A stretch of 64,000 nt of DNA from JAJPHW01 sp963771505. GTDB lineage: Bacteria > Acidobacteriota > Terriglobia > Terriglobales > Acidobacteriaceae. Position 1 is the stretch's first letter; each line of letters begins with the position of its first letter. A program made the position numbers and the translations under genes. Location of the stretch: assembly GCA_963771505.1 (NCBI GenBank), contig CAVYTO010000005.1:132656-196655 (forward strand), in the 5' to 3' direction. Below are positions 15,595 to 22,966 of this stretch, piece after piece. The notes under the pieces are model-generated. The model had not been told where the DNA came from. It made no database searches and saw only the letters and a program-made list of their open reading frames with translations.

Positions 15595-17253
15595 CTACTT
15601 GATCGGGAAACTATTGTTGCTGTAATCGCTTTCCGGAACGCTGCCATCGTTCACGAGCACTTCCAGAGGAGCCGAAGCCGCGTCTAAGCGCACCGTCGCC
15701 TTCGATTTCGCGCGCACGATGACCCGTTGACTGATCTCTCCGATTTCCATTCGCAGAGTGAAGGGCACTTCTGCCCCGGCGTCTCCCAGGTTTTCTATCG
15801 TCACGGTAACCAGATATCCGTTCGAAGTTTTTGGGGCGGAATGCACATACGCTACGCGGAAATCCGGCAGCCCTCGGTCGTTGTAGACCCAGTCGTCGAA
15901 AAACCAGCGAAGATCACGATGGCTGGCTTTCTCAAGCACTTCTTCCAAGTAGTCAGGATGCGTATCGTCTGCGGCTTTGTATTCCGCCAAGTCCAAACGC
16001 GGATCTGCCGCCAGCATTTCTTTCAGAAGCCACCACACAACCATCGCCCGGGTTTGGGAGTAAAGATCGCCAGACGCGTCCACAAGAGATCGGTCTGATG
16101 CGCGCCGTTTTTCTGCCGCCCGTTCATTTGTTTTTAAAACATCCTGATGCGAACGTAGATAGTCGAGCGCGGCTTTGCGATTGGTTTCCTGCTCCACGAA
16201 CGCCACTTGAGCAAAATGGGCGAGACCTTCTGTAATCCAGGATCGAGGAGAAGCGACCGACTCGAGAGCTGTCGCGTAGACAATGTTGAGCATGGCGTCG
16301 TTCGTGATTGGCGACTTCAGCGGCGCGTATAGAATGCCTCCGCTGGCGTACGAAGCCGCGTCGGAATCGGGCAGCTCGAAAATCCTGAGATTTTTTGTGC
16401 CTCCAACTACTGGCGTGATGGGATCGACGCTCATCGCAGCGATCCCGTAAGTCTTGGCGGCGTCCGCTTGTCCCGGTGAAAAAAACACGCGAACTTCGTC
16501 GCTTGGCGCGGCGGTCTGATAGTCGGCTGCCGCGAAAGTGGGGACGATAACTCCAAGTTCACCGATGGTGAATGCGCCCACCGAACTCCCGATCACTCCC
16601 GAGGGTTTACCGTTAAAAATGAACGCAGCTTTTCCGGTCGGCTCGAAGTCTACTGCCATCTTCGCGTGCGCCTGCCGCGCCTTCCAACGCCCGATCGCGT
16701 CTTCGACGCTGCCCGCATCCGACATGTTCGCCGCTTCGACGGACACCGGATACCACACCACGAATCCGATTCCGCGCACGGCGGCGAATTGATCTGCAAT
16801 CTGGTCCCACTCGCTGTGCTTTGCGACTTCCGCAGGCACGCCAATACGCGTCAGCCGAGTCGCATCCTGAACAATCACGCCGTCGTAGCCTACTTCAACT
16901 TCGATCGTCTCTTTGGGGCCGGCAGGGGAGGGCAGCGTAATCAATGCTTCGGTGAGCGCTCCGGTGTGGTCGATATCTGACGCGTAGGGTTGAGAAACGA
17001 ATTCCGCCGGCTTACCATTGATTCGAATCGAGCGCCAGTCCAGGCTGGAACTGATTTGCAAGGCGAGAATTCTCTGCGGCGTCGCCGAATCGTTCCTGAG
17101 GCTGATCTTGCCGCGAACCGATAGCCGGTGCAAAGCTGGCTCGATACGAACGTCGAGATCGTAATCGCTGAAGGTGAACGCCTCGCGATCGACCACTGCG
17201 TTAGCGGCTGCGGTTGCTAGAAAAATAAACGCGAGTGTTCTAATCCACTTCAA
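15595..17253 (-). CDS. M1-peptidase-like secreted protein lacking the zinc motif
   Basis: About 552 residues from TTG 17253 (KWIRTLAFIFLATAAANA is a signal peptide); the frame also opens at 17280. The N-terminal beta-rich half resembles the M1 aminopeptidase N domain, and the C-terminal half has the helical 'gluzincin' layout with SWITEGLAHFAQ, LYSQTRAMVVWWL and LRWFFDDWVYNDRGLPDFRV. In active M1 enzymes HExxH lies 19-23 residues before the Glu of the xEGLA motif; here that place reads DAMLN. It is therefore probably a catalytically dead homologue that binds peptides or serves structurally. It overlaps the end of rlmB by 14 bases. Confidence 0.75.
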   Translation of the reverse strand: MKWIRTLAFIFLATAAANAVVDREAFTFSDYDLDVRIEPALHRLSVRGKISLRNDSATPQRILALQISSSLDWRSIRINGKPAEFVSQPYASDIDHTGALTEALITLPSPAGPKETIEVEVGYDGVIVQDATRLTRIGVPAEVAKHSEWDQIADQFAAVRGIGFVVWYPVSVEAANMSDAGSVEDAIGRWKARQAHAKMAVDFEPTGKAAFIFNGKPSGVIGSSVGAFTIGELGVIVPTFAAADYQTAAPSDEVRVFFSPGQADAAKTYGIAAMSVDPITPVVGGTKNLRIFELPDSDAASYASGGILYAPLKSPITNDAMLNIVYATALESVASPRSWITEGLAHFAQVAFVEQETNRKAALDYLRSHQDVLKTNERAAEKRRASDRSLVDASGDLYSQTRAMVVWWLLKEMLAADPRLDLAEYKAADDTHPDYLEEVLEKASHRDLRWFFDDWVYNDRGLPDFRVAYVHSAPKTSNGYLVTVTIENLGDAGAEVPFTLRMEIGEISQRVIVRAKSKATVRLDAASAPLEVLVNDGSVPESDYSNNSFPIK

Positions 17254-17986
17254 GTCTGGTTTTCCCGCGTTGCCGCACAATTTCGTAAAGCATAATGCCC
17301 GCTGCCACTGAGACGTTGAGCGATGGCACCTTCCCCAGCATCGGGATCGAAACCAGGAAATCGCACTTTCGCGCGACCAACTCGTGCAACCCGCGGCCTT
17401 CCGCTCCTAGTACGATCGCGCAATCGATGTTGTAATCCATGGCGTCATAAGATTTGGGACCGCGCTCGTCCAAACCAACGGCCCAGATATTCTGGTCTTT
17501 CAACTCTTCCAGAGTGCGCGCGATGTTCGTCACTTTCGCGATGGGTAAGTGCTCACTAGCTCCGGCAGATGCCTTCGCGACCAATGCCGTCACGCTGGCC
17601 GCCCGTCGCTCGGGGATGATTGCTCCATCTGCTCCCGCAGCGTCGGCGGTGCGCAATACCGCTCCCAAATTGTGAGGATCTTCAATCCCATCAAGGACCA
17701 CGATCAAGGAAAATTTTCCCCGCTTGGCTGCGACAACATCGTCGAGATCGTTGTATTGTTTCGCCGACGTCACCGCTACCACGCCCTGATGGGCGTTGTT
17801 CCCCGCCATGCGGTCCAGTTCGTCCCGCTCTACGAACCTTACTGCCACGCCTTGCTTGCGGCATTCTTCTACCACCCGCTTCATGCGGATATCGTGACGT
17901 TCTTTCGCCACTCCGACCCACGCGAACGACCGGCCGCGCGCCTTCAAGGCCTCGGCCACCGCATTGATTCCGTAAATGTAATTCAT
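17240..17986 (-). CDS. rlmB: 23S rRNA (guanosine-2'-O)-methyltransferase, TrmH/SpoU family
   Basis: 248 residues. It transfers methyl from SAM to the ribose of a guanosine in 23S rRNA (2251 in E. coli). The N-terminal substrate-binding domain (YIYGINAVAEALKARGR) is followed by the SPOUT knot motifs NLGAVLRTADAAGADG, IVLGAEGRGL and IPMLGKVPSLNVSVAAGI. Length matches RlmB. The C-terminus overlaps the start of the M1-like gene, so the two share a transcript. The TrmH family has several members with different targets, so the exact position modified is inferred. Confidence 0.9.
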   Translation of the reverse strand: MNYIYGINAVAEALKARGRSFAWVGVAKERHDIRMKRVVEECRKQGVAVRFVERDELDRMAGNNAHQGVVAVTSAKQYNDLDDVVAAKRGKFSLIVVLDGIEDPHNLGAVLRTADAAGADGAIIPERRAASVTALVAKASAGASEHLPIAKVTNIARTLEELKDQNIWAVGLDERGPKSYDAMDYNIDCAIVLGAEGRGLHELVARKCDFLVSIPMLGKVPSLNVSVAAGIMLYEIVRQRGKTRLEVD

Positions 17987-18060
17987 GAGAATTCAGTGTA
18001 CCGCGATGCATGCGGTGGCGAAGACGCGGGCCACGATCCTCCTGTTAAACTTAGGCATCC

Positions 18061-19242
18061 ATGTCAGACGTTTTTATTCTTTCCGCAGCCCGCACACCGA
18101 TCGGGAAATTCGGGGGCGCACTGGCTTCCCTTTCCGCGGTGGAAATCGGAATTGTCGCCGCAAAAGCGGCCATCGAGCGGGCAAAAATTTCGTCCGATCA
18201 AGTCGAAGAAACTATGTTTGGCAACGCGCGGCAGGCCGGAGGCGGACCGAATCCCGCCCGGCAGATCGCGATTGGCAGCGGGGTTCCGAAAGAATCGCCA
18301 GCGTACACCGTTAACCAGGCTTGCGCCTCCGGGCTCAAATCGGTTGCGCTCGGCTTTGGGGAAATTTCTGCGGGAAACCTGGATTGCGTGCTTGCTGGGG
18401 GGACAGAGTCGATGTCGCGTCTTCCGTTTTATCTGGAGGGCGCGCGCTTTGGGTATCGCCTGGGCAACCAGGAAGTCGTCGATGGGATGTATCGCGACGG
18501 ATTTTTCTGTCCCATGGCCAAATTGCTGATGGGGGAGACTGCTGAAGTGCTGGCCGAGCAGTACAAGATATCTCGCGATGAGCAAGACGAATATGCGTTG
18601 ACTTCGCAGTCTCGCGCGGCGGATGCCATCGCCAAGAATCGATTCGCCGACGAATTGGCGCCGGTCACGCTTCAATCCAAAAAAGGGGCGCAAGTTTTCG
18701 ACCGCGATGAACATCCTTTCATCGGGGCGACAAAAGAGAAGCTGGCGAAATTGGCGCCGGTGTTTTCAAAAACGGGCACGGTGACAGCAGGCAATTCTTC
18801 CGGGATCACCGACGGAGCGGCGGCTCTGGTGCTGGCCGGCGGGGATTTCGTGAAGCGTAACCATCTCACGCCTCTGGCGCGGATCATGGCGTTCACTTCA
18901 GTCGGCGTTGATCCTCGCGTGATGGGAATCGGTCCCGTTCCAGCATTGCGCAAGATGGAAGAGAAGCACGGCCTGCCTCTCGACGGCTTCGATTTGATTG
19001 AATTGAACGAAGCGTTTGCCGCGCAGGTGATCGCATGCGATCGCGAACTGCATTTTGATCCGTCCCGTTTGAACGTCAACGGAGGATCGATTGCGCTGGG
19101 CCATCCGATTGGCTGCACCGGCGCGCGAATAACGGTGACGCTGCTGCAAGAAATGCTGAAGCGGAAGTCTAAGCATAGCGTTGCGACGCTGTGCGTCAGC
19201 GGAGGAATGGGCGTGGCGCTGGCCATCGAGAACGCCTCTTAA
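18061..19242 (+). CDS. Acetyl-CoA acetyltransferase (thiolase)
   Basis: 393 residues, exactly thiolase length. It condenses two acetyl-CoA to acetoacetyl-CoA or cleaves 3-ketoacyl-CoA. Seen: N-terminal ILSAARTPIGKFGG, nucleophile Cys88 in NQACASGLKS, NEAFAAQ, catalytic His in GGSIALGHPIGCTGAR and second Cys in LCVSGGMG. Biosynthetic (AtoB/PhaA-type) and degradative thiolases cannot be told apart with certainty from sequence alone. The gene stands alone, with a hairpin 100 bases downstream. Confidence 0.93.
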   Translation: MSDVFILSAARTPIGKFGGALASLSAVEIGIVAAKAAIERAKISSDQVEETMFGNARQAGGGPNPARQIAIGSGVPKESPAYTVNQACASGLKSVALGFGEISAGNLDCVLAGGTESMSRLPFYLEGARFGYRLGNQEVVDGMYRDGFFCPMAKLLMGETAEVLAEQYKISRDEQDEYALTSQSRAADAIAKNRFADELAPVTLQSKKGAQVFDRDEHPFIGATKEKLAKLAPVFSKTGTVTAGNSSGITDGAAALVLAGGDFVKRNHLTPLARIMAFTSVGVDPRVMGIGPVPALRKMEEKHGLPLDGFDLIELNEAFAAQVIACDRELHFDPSRLNVNGGSIALGHPIGCTGARITVTLLQEMLKRKSKHSVATLCVSGGMGVALAIENAS

Positions 19243-19340
19243 CGCTCGCTCTAGAGAGGCGGCACGGAATCCGCTATAGACGGTGCTTAGGATCGCGCAG
19301 CCAAGACGTTCGATGAAGGATGGCCATGACGAGGAGAAAA

Positions 19341-19363
19341 GTCCCACGCATAAGGCGTGGGAC
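19341..19363 (-). terminator. Rho-independent terminator between convergent genes
   Basis: GTCCCACGC and GCGTGGGAC form a perfect 9-bp stem around a 5-base loop. On the minus strand it is followed by TTTTC, so it ends the His-rich gene; on the plus strand it lies 99 bases after the thiolase stop with no T run and may block read-through. Confidence 0.7.
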
Positions 19364-19372
19364 CGGGATGAA

Positions 19373-19579
19373 TTAAGCAGCGGAGCGAGATTTTTCGTCC
19401 GATTTCTTGTTTGCTTCGGTTGAGTGTTCGTGTGCGGTTGTGGATTGCTGGTGGGCTTTCTTGGAGTGTTCCTGCGCTGTCTTGTGGTCGTCTTTACCAT
19501 GATGCTCGGCTGCGGTACGGTGGGCTTTCGCGGCGTTGTCATGGTGCTCGGCGGCTTTGTTATGCGAATTCTGTGGCAT
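19373..19579 (-). CDS. Small His/Ala/Lys-rich repetitive protein
   Basis: 68 residues with GGAG 7 bases before ATG 19579. The sequence consists of degenerate repeats built on AAEHHxxAAKAH and KKAHQQSTTAHEHS, very hydrophilic and without hydrophobic core, so probably helical or disordered. Similar short His-rich proteins (AEHHE/AARHH repeats) occur widely in soil bacteria and are often stress related; I recall the pattern but no defined function. Histidines could bind metal ions. It is monocistronic, with its own terminator. Confidence 0.65.
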   Translation of the reverse strand: MPQNSHNKAAEHHDNAAKAHRTAAEHHGKDDHKTAQEHSKKAHQQSTTAHEHSTEANKKSDEKSRSAA

Positions 19580-19780
19580 GTTGATGCTCCTATTTTGAAT
19601 TAGTGTGCATCTCCGATGCCCGAGTTTAGCAACTAGTTGTTCCTTAAATTTGCTTCACCGGCCGTTGCCCGGCCCAATGGTCGCGGTAATCAAAAATTTG
19701 ACGCGGTTATAACTCGCGAGGTTGAGGACAACCTCTCCTGCCGATCAAGCACCTCACGTTAGACTGCACGATGGGGGCGT

Positions 19781-20296
19781 ATGCGCAACGCTGAACATTC
19801 TCGATCACTTCTAGGATTAGTGGGTTTCTCGGCGGCGGTCGCGATCGCCGCTTGGTACGGATCGCGAAAAAGCCGATCCGGAAATTCTCATCAATGGTAC
19901 CGGAAGCTCGATAAGCCGAGCTTCACTCCGCCCGACCAAGTTTTCCCTATCGTCTGGACCGGCATTTATGGATTGATCGCATGGTCGGGATGGCGCGTCT
20001 GGAGCGCGCCTCCATCGTCCGCGCGGTCACGGGCTCTGCGGCTTTGGGCGACCCAACTCGCATCGAATGCGAGATGGACAAAACTCTTTTTCGAAAAACA
20101 CCGCCCCGACCTGTCGCTTAGAGACAGCATCGGGCTGGAAGCCGCAATCCTCGGTTACATCGTTCAGGCTGGAAAAGTGGATGCCGCAGCTGCGCTGGCT
20201 TTTGTGCCTTACGCTGCGTGGGTTGGCTTTGCGACGGTCCTTAACGCGGAAATTGCCCGCCGGAATCCGGACGCGTCGAAGCTTTTAACCGCATAG
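19781..20296 (+). CDS. TspO/MBR family membrane protein
   Basis: 171 residues. The start of the TspO fold is clear: a first helix (LLGLVGFSAAVAIAAWYG), then WYRKLDKPSFTPPDQVFPIVW, the hallmark W-Y-xx-L-x-KPxxxPP loop, then IYGLIAWSGWRVW. Further helices include WTKLFF and PYAAWVGFATVLNAEI, the last resembling the usual YxxWvxfAtxLN. TspO binds tetrapyrroles and affects porphyrin or stress responses. The segment between helices 2 and 3 is more polar than usual. Start choice is ATG 19781. Confidence 0.8.
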   Translation: MRNAEHSRSLLGLVGFSAAVAIAAWYGSRKSRSGNSHQWYRKLDKPSFTPPDQVFPIVWTGIYGLIAWSGWRVWSAPPSSARSRALRLWATQLASNARWTKLFFEKHRPDLSLRDSIGLEAAILGYIVQAGKVDAAAALAFVPYAAWVGFATVLNAEIARRNPDASKLLTA

Positions 20297-20298
20297 CG

Positions 20299-21987
20299 TT
20301 ATGGTCGATATCGCTCGGTCGGAATAACTACGCCCTTGTCTTCCGCAAATTGCTTTGCTTCGTCGTAGCCAGCGTCAACGTGCCGGATCACACCCATCCC
20401 CGGATCAGCGGTCAAGACTCGCTCGATGCGTTTTGCCATCATGTCGCTGCCGTCGGCCACGGTGACCTGACCCGCGTGTAACGAATAGCCGATGCCAACT
20501 CCGCCGCCGTTATGCACTGACACCCAGGAGGCGCCCGCGGCTGTGTTGATTAGCGCGTTCAGGATCGGCCAATCGGCCACGGCGTCGCTACCGTCTTTCA
20601 TGCTTTCGGTTTCGCGGTATGGCGATGCCACCGATCCGCAATCGAGGTGGTCGCGTCCGATCACGATCGGGGCTTGTATCTTGCCCTTCTTTACCAGGTC
20701 GTTCATCGCCAGCCCAAATTCCGCGCGCTCACCGTAGCCTAGCCAGCAGATTCTCGCCGGCAAGCCTTGAAATTTGATCCTCTTTCTGGCCAAGTCGATC
20801 CAGCGCCTCAAAATTCTGTTCTCGGGAAACATTTCGAGAATCAGATCGTCGGTGACGTGAATGTCCGACGGCTCGCCCGATAGCGCCAGCCACCGGAAAG
20901 GTCCGCGGCCTTCGCAAAATAATGGGCGGATGTAGGCCGGCACAAACCCGGGAAAATCGTACGCGTTGCTGACTCCCTGCTGATGGGCGAAGGTGCGGAT
21001 ATTGTTGCCGTAGTCGAACGTGATCGATCCCATTTTCTGAAGCCGCAGCATGCCTTCAACGTGTCGCGCCATCGCGTTCAGCGATTTTTCCTGATATGCC
21101 TTCGGATCGCGCTCACGGAGCGCAAACGCTTCCTCCAACGTCATTCCGTTAGGAACGTATCCGTTCAGCGGATCGTGGGCGGAAGTTTGGTCGGTGAGGA
21201 TGTCAGGCACAACGCCGCGTTCCGCAAGCTCTGGGATCACATCCGCGCAATTGCCCACGAGCCCGACGGAGATGTTTTCTTTTTTGCGGATCGCATTTTT
21301 TAGAATGCGAAGAGCTTCGTCGAGCGTGGTGACCATGAAGTCGCAGTAGCCGGTGCGCAAGCGCTTCTTGATACGCTCGGGATCGACGTCGATTCCCAGG
21401 AAAGCCGCACCCGTCATGGTTGCAGCCAGAGGCTGCGCGCCGCCCATGCCGCCCATGCCGCCGCTCACAATTAACTTGCCGGATAAGTCGCCGCCGAAAT
21501 GCTTTTCGCCGGCCGCGGAAAAGGTTTCGAAAGTCCCTTGCACAATTCCCTGCGAGCCGATGTATATCCACGATCCGGCTGTCATTTGCCCGTACATCAT
21601 GAGTCCGGCGCGCTCCAGTTCGTTGAACTTTTCCCAGTTGGACCAATGCCCGACCAGATTTGAGTTTGCGATCAGCACCCGGGGCGCATATTCGTGGGTG
21701 CGGAAAATTCCAACTGGCTTGCCGGATTGCACTAGAAGCGTTTCGTCGTCTTCCAGGCTTTTCAACGACGCGATGATCGCGTGGTAAGCAGGCCAATTTC
21801 GCGCCGCACGCCCGGTGCCGCCGTATACGACCAGATCCTGTGGGCGCTCCGCAACCGCCTCATCGAGGTTATTCATGAGCATCCGCATAGCCGCTTCCTG
21901 TTGCCAGCCCTTGCAGGTGATCTGGTTCCCACGCGGCGCGCGGACAGGGGTATACGAAGATTGGGAGAGTTCGGTATCGACGGGCAT
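20299..21987 (-). CDS. hutU: Urocanate hydratase
   Basis: 562 residues, the usual length. It converts urocanate to imidazolone propionate using bound NAD as electrophile, the second step of histidine degradation. Seen: TCKGWQQEAAMRMLMNNLD, the glycine-rich GGMGGMGGAQPLAATMTG, DQTSAHDPLNGYVPNG and GLPARICWLGYGERAEFGLA with the conserved Cys. No other hut gene (hutH, hutI, hutG) lies nearby, so the pathway is scattered. Convergent with tspO, ends 3 bases apart. Confidence 0.95.
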   Translation of the reverse strand: MPVDTELSQSSYTPVRAPRGNQITCKGWQQEAAMRMLMNNLDEAVAERPQDLVVYGGTGRAARNWPAYHAIIASLKSLEDDETLLVQSGKPVGIFRTHEYAPRVLIANSNLVGHWSNWEKFNELERAGLMMYGQMTAGSWIYIGSQGIVQGTFETFSAAGEKHFGGDLSGKLIVSGGMGGMGGAQPLAATMTGAAFLGIDVDPERIKKRLRTGYCDFMVTTLDEALRILKNAIRKKENISVGLVGNCADVIPELAERGVVPDILTDQTSAHDPLNGYVPNGMTLEEAFALRERDPKAYQEKSLNAMARHVEGMLRLQKMGSITFDYGNNIRTFAHQQGVSNAYDFPGFVPAYIRPLFCEGRGPFRWLALSGEPSDIHVTDDLILEMFPENRILRRWIDLARKRIKFQGLPARICWLGYGERAEFGLAMNDLVKKGKIQAPIVIGRDHLDCGSVASPYRETESMKDGSDAVADWPILNALINTAAGASWVSVHNGGGVGIGYSLHAGQVTVADGSDMMAKRIERVLTADPGMGVIRHVDAGYDEAKQFAEDKGVVIPTERYRP

Positions 21988-22044
21988 GAAGAAATGTTAG
22001 TGGTTTACGAGGAAGTGTTCAAATCTGAAGGGCGGAGGACTCGG

Positions 22045-22452
22045 TCACCAGGTGTTATAGGGCGTGCCATCGCTGCCTACTTGCGTCGAGCCGCTGTGCA
22101 CATCGTTGATGCCTGTTTCCTGCTGGTCGACGGAAAGCAGGGCGTCTTCCTGATCGACGGTCCAAGTGCTGTTACTCGCGGTGATCGGATCGCTGGGAAT
22201 CTGCTTCAGGTATCCGCTCGAGACCAGATCATCCAGCGATTGCGGGGCCTTCTGCTTGTCGAGCGTGTATTGCGAAATCACCGATCGCATCGTGAACAAG
22301 TTTTCCCGAAGCACAGATTCCTTCGCACGTTGAATCGACCGGTTGTAGGACGGGATGACCAGCGAAAGCAATATCAGCATGATGCTGATCACGATCATCA
22401 ATTCGATGAGCGTGAATCCCCTGCTCTTCCGCTGTCTTAGTAATCTTCTCAT
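22045..22452 (-). CDS. Type II secretion/type IV pilus pseudopilin (GspG-like)
   Basis: 135 residues. A short basic leader ends in the prepilin peptidase site SRG-FTLIELMIVISIMLIL (cleavage before F, Glu at +5), then a long hydrophobic helix and a soluble domain with the GspG-like layout (LDDLVSSGYLKQIPSDPIT, YNTW end). It would be processed by PilD and form part of a pseudopilus. It is adjacent to a second pseudopilin and a secretin on the same strand, forming a small export or pilus operon. Confidence 0.85.
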   Translation of the reverse strand: MRRLLRQRKSRGFTLIELMIVISIMLILLSLVIPSYNRSIQRAKESVLRENLFTMRSVISQYTLDKQKAPQSLDDLVSSGYLKQIPSDPITASNSTWTVDQEDALLSVDQQETGINDVHSGSTQVGSDGTPYNTW

Positions 22453-22944
22453 TTACCAGTCCTTGTACTTCGTGCCGTCAAGTCCCGTGCCTTCTGATTT
22501 CGTGTAGACGTCGAACACGCTTTGCCCGCCGTAAGAATCCGAGTCCGGATCGTCCTGCATCGATCTCAAGCCCCACTCGTTGTTGCCGGTAAACGGATCG
22601 ATCGGCACCCGACGCAGGAAGCGTACTTTCTTGCCATTTACATCGACACCTTTGACCAATGTCTCCAGATCGGGCGGGTAACCCTGCGAATCCACTTTGG
22701 TCTGGAACGCTCCGCGATCGGCAGCGTCTTTGTAACGATCAATGGCGTCGCGCATCTCCCAAAGGTCCTGCCGCAAGACGTGTTCGCGTTCACGTTTTAT
22801 CGTGACTCGCGCCAGCGGAATCGCGAGACTGGTTAAGATCACGAGCAGAGCTGTCGCGACGATCAGCTCGATCAGAGTGAATCCTGCCGCGCCGACGCTG
22901 CGGCGCTTCCGCAAACCGCTTGAATGATTTCCGGACGAAGTCAT
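22453..22944 (-). CDS. Second pseudopilin (GspG-like)
   Basis: About 163 residues from ATG 22944, chosen because earlier in-frame starts overlap the secretin gene. Prepilin site AAG-FTLIELIVATALLVIL is followed by LWEMRDAIDRYKDAADRGAF and a GspG-type C-terminus with FLRRVPIDPFTGNNEWGLRS and the repeated ending YKDW. The following pseudopilin starts directly after its stop, so they are co-translated. Pilin helix lacks a Pro22-type kink at the usual place, as in minor pilins. Confidence 0.83.
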   Translation of the reverse strand: MTSSGNHSSGLRKRRSVGAAGFTLIELIVATALLVILTSLAIPLARVTIKREREHVLRQDLWEMRDAIDRYKDAADRGAFQTKVDSQGYPPDLETLVKGVDVNGKKVRFLRRVPIDPFTGNNEWGLRSMQDDPDSDSYGGQSVFDVYTKSEGTGLDGTKYKDW

Positions 22945-22966
22945 GGAATGGCTTTCCCGAATCGCC

